Positions 8,641 through 18,211 of a DNA stretch of 44,064 nt are shown in pieces. Source of the DNA: Solirubrobacteraceae bacterium (GTDB lineage: Bacteria; Actinomycetota; Thermoleophilia; Solirubrobacterales; Solirubrobacteraceae). Both the position numbers and the translations under genes were made by a program. The number at the start of each line of letters is the position of its first letter. Positions within the stretch are counted from its first letter, which is position 1. Location: assembly GCA_030690545.1 (NCBI GenBank), contig JAUYGN010000074.1, forward strand, positions 1 to 44,064, read 5' to 3'. The notes below the pieces were generated by a model that saw only the letters and a list, made by a program, of their open reading frames with translations, was not told the origin of the DNA and did no database searches.

Positions 8641-9630
8641 ATGACGACGAAGCGAGCTCCCGTCGCACGATCGCCGTCGGCGGGGATCCGCGGTGGGATC
8701 GACCTCGGCGGCACGAAGATCCAGGCGGTCGTCGTCGACGCGCAGCACGAGGTGCTCGGGCAGGCACGACGTCCGACGCCGACGCAGGGCGGGCCCGCCG
8801 ACGTCGTCGCCGCGATCGCCGACGCGATGCGCGCGGCTGCCGTCGCCGCGGGACTGCAGACCTCCGAGCTGGCGCAGGTCGGCGTCGGCTCACCGGGCAC
8901 GGTCGACCCCGCGACGGGCGCCGTGTCGAGCGCGAAGAACCTGCCCGGCTGGACGGGCAGCCATCCGCTCGGCCCGCAGCTCGGCGACCAGCTCGGGACG
9001 CCGGTCGCGCTCGGCAACGACGTCCAGGTCGCAACGGACGCCGAGGCGGCGCTCGGCGCCGGCCGTGGCTATGACTCGATGCTCGGCGTCTTCTGGGGCA
9101 CCGGCGTCGGCGGTGGGCTCGTGCTCGGCGGCACGCCGTGGATCGGCCGCGGCGGCGCTGGGGAGATCGGCCACGTCGTCGTCAAGGTCGGCGGCGCGCG
9201 GTGCCCGTGTGGGCGACGCGGCTGCATGGAGGCCTACGCCGGGCGCAACGCGCTCGAAGCACGCGCGCGCGAGTTGCACGACAAGGGCGAGCCGACCGAG
9301 CTGTTCAAGATCGCGAGAAAGCGCGGCCGCGAGCGCCTGACGAGCGGCATCTGGGCGGCGGCGCTGGAGCGCGGCGACCCGCTCGCGACGAAGCTCCTGG
9401 ACCGTGCCGTCGCGATGCTCGGCGCCGGCGTCGCGTCGGTCGACAACATCCTCGACGTCGAGGTCATCATCCTCGGCGGTGGGCTCGGTGTCCGGCTCGG
9501 CCAGCCGTTCGCCGATCGCATCGCGCAGGCGATGGCGCCGCACCTGTTCTTCAGCGACCGGCCGCCGCCGGTCCGCGTCGCCGACCTCGGCGACCTCGGC
9601 GGCGCGATCGGCGCCAGCCTGCTCGCCTGA
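8641..9630 (+). CDS. ROK-family glucokinase
   Basis: The 329-aa product has the ROK phosphate-binding start (GIDLGGTKIQ), GNDVQVATDAEA, GTGVGGGLVLGG, the substrate site EIGHVVV, and the zinc motif CPCGRRGCMEAYAG. It probably phosphorylates glucose with ATP at the head of glycolysis, fitting the gap-pgk-tpiA-gpmI operon downstream; an N-acyl sugar kinase is a less likely alternative. The ATG at 8641 lies 7 nt after TAGGCT (8628-8633), implying leaderless translation. The open frame upstream of it is antisense to the membrane-protein gene. Confidence 0.93.
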   Translation: MTTKRAPVARSPSAGIRGGIDLGGTKIQAVVVDAQHEVLGQARRPTPTQGGPADVVAAIADAMRAAAVAAGLQTSELAQVGVGSPGTVDPATGAVSSAKNLPGWTGSHPLGPQLGDQLGTPVALGNDVQVATDAEAALGAGRGYDSMLGVFWGTGVGGGLVLGGTPWIGRGGAGEIGHVVVKVGGARCPCGRRGCMEAYAGRNALEARARELHDKGEPTELFKIARKRGRERLTSGIWAAALERGDPLATKLLDRAVAMLGAGVASVDNILDVEVIILGGGLGVRLGQPFADRIAQAMAPHLFFSDRPPPVRVADLGDLGGAIGASLLA

Positions 9631-11142
<1,512 letters not shown>

Positions 11143-11144
11143 CA

Positions 11145-12281
11145 GTGCGGACGCTCGATGATCTCGGCGCGGTCGAGGGCCTGCGCGGCCTCGTTCGCGT
11201 CGACTTCAACGTCCCGCTCGCCGACGGGGCGGTGTCCGACGACGCGCGCATCCGCGCCGCGCTGCCGACGATCGAGGAGCTGCGCGGTCGTGGCGCGCGG
11301 CTCTTGCTCGTGTCGCACCTCGGCCGTCCGAAGGAGCGCGAGCCGAAGTACTCGCTCGCGCCGGTCGCGGCGTACCTCGCCGACCTGCTCGGCGTCGAGG
11401 TCGGGCTCGCGACCGATCTCGACAGCGTGCCCGACGGCGACGTCGTCATGCTCGAGAACATCCGCTACGAGCCCGGCGAGACGAAGAACGATCCCGCGCT
11501 GTCCGCGCGCCTCGGCGCGCTCGCCGACTTCTACGTCAACGACGCGTTTGGCGCTGCGCACCGCGCCCACGCCTCGACGGTCGGCGTCGTCGCGCACGTC
11601 GGCACCTCCGCCGCCGGTCGCCTGCTGCAGCGCGAGGTCGAGACGCTGACCGGGATCCTCGCGGATCCCGGGCGCCCGCTCGTCGCGATCGTCGGCGGCG
11701 CGAAGGTGACCGACAAGATCGGCGTCATCGACGCGTTCCTGAAGGTCGCCGACACGATCCTCATCGGCGGCGCGATGAGCTACCCGTTCTTTCGGTCCCA
11801 GGGCCACGCGGTCGGCGGCTCGCTCTGCGAGGCCGAGGGCGTCGAGCCCGCCGCGCGCGCGCTCGCGCAGGCCGGCGGCAAGCTGCGCCTGCCGGTCGAT
11901 CACGTGCTCGGCGCCGAGTTCTCGGCCGACACCGAGGCGATCGGGCACGACGAGATCGACGTGCCGGACGGCCTCATGGGCCTCGACATCGGCCCGCGGA
12001 CGGCGGCGCTCTACGCGGCCGAGATCGCATCCGCCGGCACGGTCTTCTGGAACGGCCCGATGGGCGCCTTCGAGCTGCCGCCGTTCGCCGCCGGCACGCG
12101 CGCGGTCGCCGAGGCCGTCGCGGCGACGGACGCCGTCACGGTCGTCGGTGGCGGCGACAGCGCCGCGGCCCTCGCGCAGTTCGGGCTCGACGACCGGATC
12201 ACGCACATGTCGACCGGCGGCGGCGCCTCGCTGCAGCTGCTCGAGGGCAAGACGCTGCCCGGCCTCGAGGTGCTGTCGTAG
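11145..12281 (+). CDS. pgk: Phosphoglycerate kinase
   Basis: Phosphoglycerate kinase transfers phosphate from 1,3-bisphosphoglycerate to ADP. The 378-aa product shows RVDFNVPL, LLLVSHLGRPK, the substrate-site Arg in ENIRYEPGE, FYVNDAFGAAHRAHAS, GGAKVTDK, and the nucleotide-site VGGGDSAAAL and STGGGASLQLLEG. The GTG at 11145 is 2 nt after the gap stop, and its stop codon shares a base with the tpiA GTG, so expression is coupled. It is slightly short for the family but complete. Confidence 0.98.
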   Translation: MRTLDDLGAVEGLRGLVRVDFNVPLADGAVSDDARIRAALPTIEELRGRGARLLLVSHLGRPKEREPKYSLAPVAAYLADLLGVEVGLATDLDSVPDGDVVMLENIRYEPGETKNDPALSARLGALADFYVNDAFGAAHRAHASTVGVVAHVGTSAAGRLLQREVETLTGILADPGRPLVAIVGGAKVTDKIGVIDAFLKVADTILIGGAMSYPFFRSQGHAVGGSLCEAEGVEPAARALAQAGGKLRLPVDHVLGAEFSADTEAIGHDEIDVPDGLMGLDIGPRTAALYAAEIASAGTVFWNGPMGAFELPPFAAGTRAVAEAVAATDAVTVVGGGDSAAALAQFGLDDRITHMSTGGGASLQLLEGKTLPGLEVLS

Positions 12282-13054
12282 TGTCGTCGCGGACGCCCTT
12301 CATCGCCGGCAACTGGAAGATGCACAAGACGGTCGCGGAGGCCGAGCAGTTCATCGCCGGCCTGCTGCCGCGCGTGTACAGCGCCGACGCCGTCGACGTC
12401 GCGATCTGCGTGCCGTTCACGGCGCTGCAGGCGATGGTCGACTCGACGCGCGGCTCGCGCGTCGAGGTCTTCGCGCAGACCATGCACGAGGCCGCGAAGG
12501 GCGCGTTCACCGGCGAGGTCTCCGCGCCGATGCTGAGCGAGCTCGACGTCCACGGCGTCGTGCTCGGCCACTCCGAGCGGCGCCAGTACTTCGGCGAGAC
12601 CGACAAGGCGCTCGCGCAGAAGGTGCTCGTCGCGCTCGACGCCGGCCTGAAGCCGATCCTCTGCGTCGGCGAGACCGAGGACGAGCGCGAGCGCGGCGAC
12701 ACCGAGCGCAAGCTGCGCCACCAGGTCCAGGAGGGGCTCGAGCGCCTGTCGCCCGAGCAGATCACCGAGATCACGATCGCCTACGAGCCGATCTGGGCAA
12801 TCGGCACCGGCAAGGTCGCCACGCCCGAGCAGGCGCAGGACGCCGTCGCCTTCGTGCGCGCGCTGATCAAGGACAAGGCCCCGGAGGCCGCGCCTGTCGC
12901 GCGCGTCCTCTACGGCGGCTCCGTCTCGCCGGACAATGCCGCCGAGCTGCTCGCGCTGCCCGACGTCGACGGCGCGCTCGTCGGCGGGGCGTCGCTCGAT
13001 CCGGAGTCGTTCGGGAAGATCGTGGACGCCGCCGTGCACATCGCGGCGTCGTGA
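12281..13054 (+). CDS. tpiA: Triosephosphate isomerase
   Basis: This enzyme interconverts dihydroxyacetone phosphate and glyceraldehyde 3-phosphate. The 257-aa TIM barrel carries the N-terminal Asn-Lys pair (GNWKMHKT), the electrophilic His in LGHSERRQYFGE, the catalytic Glu in AYEPIWAIGTGK and the phosphate loop LYGGSV. The start is GTG, overlapping the pgk stop by one base. Confidence 0.98.
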   Translation: MSSRTPFIAGNWKMHKTVAEAEQFIAGLLPRVYSADAVDVAICVPFTALQAMVDSTRGSRVEVFAQTMHEAAKGAFTGEVSAPMLSELDVHGVVLGHSERRQYFGETDKALAQKVLVALDAGLKPILCVGETEDERERGDTERKLRHQVQEGLERLSPEQITEITIAYEPIWAIGTGKVATPEQAQDAVAFVRALIKDKAPEAAPVARVLYGGSVSPDNAAELLALPDVDGALVGGASLDPESFGKIVDAAVHIAAS

Positions 13055-13097
13055 CCGACAGGCCCGGCCGCCGCCCGCCGCTCGCTCGCGCCTTGTC

Positions 13098-14621
13098 GTG
13101 AGCGAGCTGCCGTCCTCGGCCTGCCTCGTCGTCCTCGACGGCTGGGGGCTGGCGCCGCCCGGACCCGGCAACGCCGTCTCGCTCGCCGCCACGCCGGTCT
13201 TCGACGGCCTCTGGGCGCGCTATCCGCACACGACGCTGACCGCGAGCGGCGGCGCGGTCGGGCTGCCGGACGGGCAGATGGGCAACTCCGAGGTCGGCCA
13301 CCTCAACCTCGGCGCGGGCGCGATCGTCAAGCAGGACCTGACGCTGATCGACGAGGCGGCGAAGCGTGCCGAGTTCGCCGCCAACAGCGTCCTGATCGAG
13401 GCGCTGCGCGGCGCGCCGCGCGTGCATGTCGTGACGCTCGTGTCCGACGGCGGCGTGCACTCGAGCATCGACCACCTGCGCACGCTGCTGCAGACCGCGG
13501 CCGGCGCGGCCGTCGAGGATCTCGTCATCCACGCCGTCACGGACGGTCGCGACACGCTGCCGACGAGCGGTGCCGGGTTCCTCGCGACGCTCGAGCGCTG
13601 GTGCGCGCAAGCCGGCGTCGGACGCGTCGCGAGCGTCGTCGGGCGCTACTACGCGATGGATCGCGACAGCCGCTGGGATCGGGTGCAGCGCGCCTACGAC
13701 CTGCTCGCCCACGGGATCGCCGACCATGCCGCGCCGACCGCGGCCGCCGCGGTGCTGGCGGCCTACGAGCGTGGTGAGACCGACGAGTTCGTCGGCGCGA
13801 CGCGGGTCGGCGAGGAGGGCGCGATCCGGCCCGGCGACTCGGTCCTCGCGTTCAACTTCCGGCCCGACCGGATGCGCGAGATCTCGTGCGCGCTGGCCGA
13901 GCCGGTCTGCCCCGAGATCGATCGCCGCGGCGCCGCGCCGGTCGCTCGCTACACGACGCTGACGGACTACGGCGGCGCGCTGAGCGACTATCCGGTGATC
14001 TTCCGCTCGATGCGACCGGCGGTCACGCTGCCGCGCGTCATCGCCGCTCACGGCGGTCGCCAGCTGCACGTCGCCGAGACGGAGAAGTACCCGCACGTGA
14101 CGTACTTCTTCGGCGGCGGCAAGGAGCGCCCGGAGGACGGCGAGCGGCGCGAGCTCGTGCCCTCGCCGCGCGACGTGCCGACGTACGACCACAAGCCGCA
14201 GATGAGCGCGGGCGAGGCGTGCGAGGCGTTCGTCAGCGCCTGGCACGAGGAGGACTTCCGCTTCGCGGTCATCAACTTCGCCAACCCGGACATGGTCGGT
14301 CACACAGGCGTCATCCCCGCGGCCGTGGCCGCGATCGAGACCGTCGACGCGTGCCTCGGGCGGATCGTCGAGGCCGTCCACGCGACCGGCGGCGTCTGCA
14401 TCGTCACGGCCGATCACGGCAACGCCGACCACATGCTCGAGCCGGACGGCTCGCCGAACACCGCGCACTCGCTCAACCCGGTTCCGCTGATCGTCACGCG
14501 CGACGGCGTCGCGCTCGATTCCGCGGGTGGGATCCTCGCCGATGTCGCGCCGACCGCGCTCGACCTGCTCGGCATCCCGCAGCCGTCCGAGATGACCGGC
14601 CGCTCGCTGCTCGCCGGCTGA
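13098..14621 (+). CDS. gpmI: Cofactor-independent phosphoglycerate mutase
   Basis: This metal-dependent mutase interconverts 3- and 2-phosphoglycerate. The 507-aa product has the alkaline-phosphatase fold motifs: LDGWG, the catalytic Ser in GQMGNSEVGH, VSDGGVHS, TDGRDT, FNFRPDRMRE, EKYPHVTYFF, NPDMVGHTG and TADHGNAD. The GTG at 13098 gives a start close to the conserved LDGWG segment; longer in-frame versions run into the tpiA coding region. It completes the conversion of triose phosphate to 2-phosphoglycerate within one operon. Confidence 0.97.
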   Translation: MSELPSSACLVVLDGWGLAPPGPGNAVSLAATPVFDGLWARYPHTTLTASGGAVGLPDGQMGNSEVGHLNLGAGAIVKQDLTLIDEAAKRAEFAANSVLIEALRGAPRVHVVTLVSDGGVHSSIDHLRTLLQTAAGAAVEDLVIHAVTDGRDTLPTSGAGFLATLERWCAQAGVGRVASVVGRYYAMDRDSRWDRVQRAYDLLAHGIADHAAPTAAAAVLAAYERGETDEFVGATRVGEEGAIRPGDSVLAFNFRPDRMREISCALAEPVCPEIDRRGAAPVARYTTLTDYGGALSDYPVIFRSMRPAVTLPRVIAAHGGRQLHVAETEKYPHVTYFFGGGKERPEDGERRELVPSPRDVPTYDHKPQMSAGEACEAFVSAWHEEDFRFAVINFANPDMVGHTGVIPAAVAAIETVDACLGRIVEAVHATGGVCIVTADHGNADHMLEPDGSPNTAHSLNPVPLIVTRDGVALDSAGGILADVAPTALDLLGIPQPSEMTGRSLLAG

Positions 14622-14622
14622 C

Positions 14623-15390
14623 GTGACCGTCGCGCTCGCGGCGCTGGCGGTCTTCGTCGGAGCGGCGCTGCAGTCGGCGACGGGCTTCGGCTACGCGCTC
14701 GTCGCGGCGCCGATCCTGTTCGCGCTGCTCGGACCGCAGCAGGCCGTCACGGCGGGCGTGCTGCTCGGGCTGCTGCTGAACCTGCTCACACTGGCCACGG
14801 AGCGGCGCCGGCCCGCGGTGCTGGGGCGTGACGCGACCGCGCTCGTCGGCTGGTCGCTGCCGGGGCTCGTGCTCGGCGCGCTCGCGCTGCGCGAGCTGCC
14901 GGAGCGGCCCCTGTCGGTCTTCGTCGCGCTCGCCGTCCTGACCGGGCTCGGGCTGCGTCTGCGCGCCGGCGGCGTCGATCGTCCCCGCCCCGCCGCGCGC
15001 ACCGGCGAGCCGGCGACACCACGGCCGCGCGCGCGTTCCTGGCAGCGTCCTGCCGCCGGCCTGGCGAGCGGCGCGCTGGCCACGTCGACCTCGCTGAGCG
15101 GCCCACCGCTCGTCTTCTACATGCTCGCCCGCGGCGCAGCGCCGGCGGCGCTGCGCGACACGCTCGCGGCGGTCTTCGTCGCGCAGGCGCTGATCGGCCT
15201 GCCGGTGCTGCTGGCAAGTGGCGCCTTCACGGTTCCCGACGGCGTCTGGGCGCTGCTCGGCGCGGGTCTTGCCGGGCAGGTGCTCGGTCGCCGCGCGTTC
15301 GCCTGGCTGCGTGGCGCGCGCTACGAGCATGCGGTGCTCGCGGTGCTCGCGGCGAGCGCGCTCGTGGCGCTCGGCGCAAGCGTCATCTAG
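14623..15390 (+). CDS. TSUP (TauE/SafE) family membrane permease
   Basis: This 255-aa hydrophobic protein has about eight membrane segments. The N-terminal ALQSATGFGYALVAAPIL and the mid-protein SLSGPPLVFYMLA are the two related TSUP half-motifs. Members export sulfite, sulfoacetate or other organic anions; the substrate here is unknown. The GTG at 14623 starts one base after the gpmI stop, so it may be read with the glycolytic operon, although a functional link is not obvious. Confidence 0.88.
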   Translation: MTVALAALAVFVGAALQSATGFGYALVAAPILFALLGPQQAVTAGVLLGLLLNLLTLATERRRPAVLGRDATALVGWSLPGLVLGALALRELPERPLSVFVALAVLTGLGLRLRAGGVDRPRPAARTGEPATPRPRARSWQRPAAGLASGALATSTSLSGPPLVFYMLARGAAPAALRDTLAAVFVAQALIGLPVLLASGAFTVPDGVWALLGAGLAGQVLGRRAFAWLRGARYEHAVLAVLAASALVALGASVI

Positions 15391-15547
15391 TCGTCTTCGT
15401 CGCTGGCGCAGCGACCGTTCGCGGCGAACGGGAGCGCAAGCGGGTCGAGACCGATGCGGGCGCCGCTCCGAAGTGTGCGATAGCGAATCGGGCGCGCGGG
15501 GTACGCGGCGCGGCGTGGCGAACCCAGAGGCAGACGAGAAGCTCCCC

Positions 15548-16348
15548 GTGAACCGCGAGCGCGGCGCTCGTCGTTCGCACGGAGCAGCTCCCGAATCGCG
15601 GCAGGCGGGGGTTCGACCGCGTCATCTCGCGCACGACCGTGGCCCCGCCGCAAGGGCCGGCGCCTGCGTGCGACGTCACGCCGGGACCGCCGCCGCGGCC
15701 GCTCTGCTGACCGTCTCCTACGGCGCGGCGCCCGCCTACGCCACGGGCGACCAGACGGTCGTGCGCATCCAGCACGACGCCCCGTTGCATGCGACTCCGG
15801 GCGGCACGGTGCTGCGGGCTGCCGGCGCCCCGATCTACGAGCGTGGCTCGGCATGGGTCGTTCGCCGCCGCGGCGACTGGCTGCAGATCCCGAGCGTCCA
15901 ACGCCGCAGCGGCGCGCTCGGCTGGGTGCGCAAGACGTCTTCGCAGCGGCTGACGAGCACGCGCATGCGGATCCGCGTCGACCTCTCGGATCGCCGCATG
16001 TGGGTCATGGACGGCACGCGGCGCGTGATGAGCGCCCCGGTCGCGATCGGCGCGCAGCGCACGCCGTCGCCCGTCGGCTCGACGAGCGTCTCCGGGCGGA
16101 TCGCGGTCACGCCGAGCAGCGCCTACAGCGCCCGTGCCTATGGTCCGGTCATCGTCGCGCTGCGGATGTGGCAGTCGCGGCCGAGTCCGGGCATGCCGTT
16201 CGGCGGCGTGATGGCCTTCCACGGCGGTGCCGACGAAGGGTCCGTCGGGACCGCGATCAGCGCCGGCTGCTTTCGGATGCGCAACGCCGACGTGCTGCGG
16301 CTGGCCCGGATCGTGCGCGCCGGCACGCCGGTGATCGTCAGTCGCTGA
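15548..16348 (+). CDS. Secreted L,D-transpeptidase (YkuD) with SH3-like domain
   Basis: The 266-aa protein has a long basic N-terminus, a hydrophobic signal segment ending PAYA, an SH3-like region (VRIQHDAPLHATPGG to LGWVRK) and a C-terminal YkuD domain with the His and Cys of the active site in MAFHGGADEG and ISAGCFRMRN. Such enzymes form 3-3 cross-links in peptidoglycan or attach proteins to it. The open frame reaches further upstream, but GTG 15548 has GAGAAG at good spacing; GTG 15515 is the alternative. The first 157 bases upstream hold no gene. Its 3' end overlaps the convergent esterase by 11 bp. Confidence 0.88.
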   Translation: MNRERGARRSHGAAPESRQAGVRPRHLAHDRGPAARAGACVRRHAGTAAAAALLTVSYGAAPAYATGDQTVVRIQHDAPLHATPGGTVLRAAGAPIYERGSAWVVRRRGDWLQIPSVQRRSGALGWVRKTSSQRLTSTRMRIRVDLSDRRMWVMDGTRRVMSAPVAIGAQRTPSPVGSTSVSGRIAVTPSSAYSARAYGPVIVALRMWQSRPSPGMPFGGVMAFHGGADEGSVGTAISAGCFRMRNADVLRLARIVRAGTPVIVSR

Positions 16349-17006
16349 CCGGCGCCCGGCCCTGCGCGAACCGCGCGGCGACCCAGGCGGTCATCGGCGG
16401 CAGCGCCCGGTGATCGATGTGGTGGCCACCCTGGTGCTCGTGGTAGTCGACGTCGAGCCCGGCGCTCTCCAGGCGCCGGCGTGCATCGCGCGCGAACTGC
16501 ACGGAGATGACCGGATCGCGGGAGCCGTGGGCGATGAAGACCGGCAGGTCCGCGCGCGTGTCGAGCTCGGGCTGCCAGCGCTCGACGGTCGGGATGAAGG
16601 CGCTCATCGCGAGGATCCCGGCGGGGGACGGGCGACCGGGTCCCAGGCCGGTCGCGTAGGACATCGCGCAGCCCATCGAGAAGCCGCCGATCACGGTCCG
16701 CGTCCAGGGAATCCCGCGTTCTTGCAGCCAGCCGTCGAGGAAGCTCGTCAGCTGGGCGTACGTGGCGTGGAACGTCGCCGGGTCGGGATAGCCGACGCGC
16801 GGCACCATGTACCACCAGCGTCCGCCCATCCCGCCGGGTCCGGGCAGCGGCGCGCCCGGCGTCAGGCCGACGAGTCGCCGCTCGGGATCGAGCTCGTCGA
16901 GCATCGGCACGAGGTCGTGCTCGTCGGCGCCGCGACCGTGCAGCAGGATCAGCGCTCCCGCGGGCTCGCCGGCAGCCTCGCGGACGACATGGACGAGGTC
17001 GAGCAT
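16338..17006 (-). CDS. Phospholipase/carboxylesterase family hydrolase
   Basis: This 222-aa alpha/beta hydrolase has the oxyanion segment LILLHGRGADEHDL, the nucleophile elbow GGFSMGCAMS, the Asp in FIAHGSRDPVI and the His near GGHHID. It resembles the YpfH/LysX-type cytosolic carboxylesterases. The substrate is unknown. No signal peptide is seen. The ATG at 17004-17006 starts about 60 bp from the divergent MarR promoter. Confidence 0.9.
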   Translation of the reverse strand: MLDLVHVVREAAGEPAGALILLHGRGADEHDLVPMLDELDPERRLVGLTPGAPLPGPGGMGGRWWYMVPRVGYPDPATFHATYAQLTSFLDGWLQERGIPWTRTVIGGFSMGCAMSYATGLGPGRPSPAGILAMSAFIPTVERWQPELDTRADLPVFIAHGSRDPVISVQFARDARRRLESAGLDVDYHEHQGGHHIDHRALPPMTAWVAARFAQGRAPVSD

Positions 17007-17062
17007 CGATGCGAACGGTAGTCAGTGCCGCGGGCGAAGGCTCGCAGCTCCGCGCGAGGTCG

Positions 17063-17091
17063 TTGTGTGCGCAATCAGAACGCACTACACT
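17063..17091 (+). promoter_or_regulatory. Promoter of the MarR gene with inverted repeat in the spacer
   Basis: TTGTGT (17063-17068), a 17-bp spacer and TACACT (17086-17091) form a sigma-70-like promoter. The spacer and its edges hold GTGCG (17067-17071) and CGCAC (17081-17085), an inverted repeat 9 bp apart, well placed for autorepression. The first in-frame GTG is 7 nt after the -10 box. Confidence 0.6.
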
Positions 17092-17098
17092 CGATCGG

Positions 17099-17584
17099 GT
17101 GGCGATGATCGGAGACGCACCCGAGCTGAGCCTGCTCGCACCGACCGAGCTGCGTGCTTGGCGGGGCATGCTGCGCGTCCACGCCGCGCTTGCCAAGGCG
17201 CTCGACCAGCAGCTCGAGGCGGCCCACGGGCTGCAGCTCAGCTCCTATGAGGTCCTCATGTACCTCGCCGACGCCGAGGACGAGCGCATGCGCATGTGCG
17301 ACCTCGCCTCGTCGATCCTGCTGAGCCGCAGTGGGCTGACGCGGCTCGTCGATCGCCTGCAGCGCGAAGGCCTGCTCGAGCGCGTCGCCTGCAGCGACGA
17401 TGCGCGCGGCGCGTTCGCGAAGCTGACGCCCGCCGGGCGCGACAAGCTGCGCGCCGCACGCGCGACGCATCTCGCCGGCGTGCGGGCGATGTTCCTCGAC
17501 CGCTTCAGCCCGGACGAGCTCGCGCAGCTCGGCGACGCCTGGGATCGCGTGCTCGACGCGACCGGCTGGGGCTGCTGCAAGTAG
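17099..17584 (+). CDS. MarR-family transcriptional regulator
   Basis: The product (159-161 aa) has the MarR winged helix: LSSYEVLMYLADAE, the recognition region LLSRSGLTRLVDRLQREGLLER and the wing VACSDDARGAFAKLTPAGR, with N- and C-terminal dimer helices. It ends GWGCCK, two adjacent Cys that could sense oxidants, though this is only a guess. GTG 17099 fits a leaderless message; ATG 17105 is the alternative start. It is a candidate regulator of the dioxygenase promoter at 4.7 kb, but its own repeat (GTGCG) differs from that operator (TTGC), so this link is weak. Confidence 0.92.
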   Translation: MAMIGDAPELSLLAPTELRAWRGMLRVHAALAKALDQQLEAAHGLQLSSYEVLMYLADAEDERMRMCDLASSILLSRSGLTRLVDRLQREGLLERVACSDDARGAFAKLTPAGRDKLRAARATHLAGVRAMFLDRFSPDELAQLGDAWDRVLDATGWGCCK

Positions 17585-17610
17585 CGCTCGCTCGCAGGGC
17601 TCGTTCTAAA

Positions 17611-17640
17611 CTTGACATGGAGAGACTCAAGTTTTATAAC
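17611..17640 (+). promoter_or_regulatory. Heat-shock promoter with HAIR (HspR) operator
   Basis: TTGACA (17612-17617), 17 bp and TATAAC (17635-17640) make the best promoter in the window. It overlaps CTTGACA-N7-ACTCAAG (17611-17631), which fits the HspR inverted repeat CTTGAGT-N7-ACTCAAG at 12 of 14 positions. HspR bound here would occlude the -35 box and spacer. Confidence 0.8.
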
Positions 17641-17679
17641 GGAGCGTAGTACGAAGAAGCACCCGTAGGAGGTATCGAC

Positions 17680-18186
17680 ATGGCACTTGTACGTTGGGAT
17701 CCGGTCCGCGAGATCGACACCCTTCAGGGTGAGATGAACCGCCTCTTCTCGACGTTCTTCGACACACCGACGAACCGCGGCGCCAACGGCGGCGCGGCCG
17801 CGCGCCGATGGATTCCCGCGATGGACCTGATCGAGACCGGCGAGCACTTCGTCCTCAAGGCGGATCTGCCGGGGATCGCCGAGTCCGACGTGAGCATCGA
17901 GGTCGAGAACAACGTCCTCACCGTCTCCGGCGAGCGCAAGACCGAGCGCGAGGACCAGCACGAGGGCTACTACCGCCTCGAGCGCTCGACCGGCGCCTTC
18001 TCGCGTTCGCTGACGCTGCCGGAGGGCATCGACGCGGCCGACGTCACGGCGGCGTTCGACAAGGGCGTGCTCGAGGTGCGCATCCCGAAGCCGGCGCAGC
18101 CGCAGCCGCAGCGCGTGCAGATCGCCGTCGGCGGCGAGCCGGAGGCGATCGAGGACGGCGCGGCCGCGACGAACGCCGACCGGTAG
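17680..18186 (+). CDS. Hsp20/alpha-crystallin small heat shock protein
   Basis: This ATP-independent holdase has 168 aa. The alpha-crystallin domain spans about residues 45-140 with FVLKADLPGIAESDVSIEVENN, LTVSGERK and the conserved AAFDKGVLEVRIPK. A C-terminal IPKP segment and an acidic/Ala tail follow. The start has an ideal AGGAGG with 7-nt spacing, in contrast to the many leaderless genes nearby. The HAIR promoter upstream predicts repression by HspR and induction by heat. Confidence 0.96.
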   Translation: MALVRWDPVREIDTLQGEMNRLFSTFFDTPTNRGANGGAAARRWIPAMDLIETGEHFVLKADLPGIAESDVSIEVENNVLTVSGERKTEREDQHEGYYRLERSTGAFSRSLTLPEGIDAADVTAAFDKGVLEVRIPKPAQPQPQRVQIAVGGEPEAIEDGAAATNADR

Positions 18187-18211
18187 GCCCGGTCCATAGT
18201 CTGCGGGGCGC

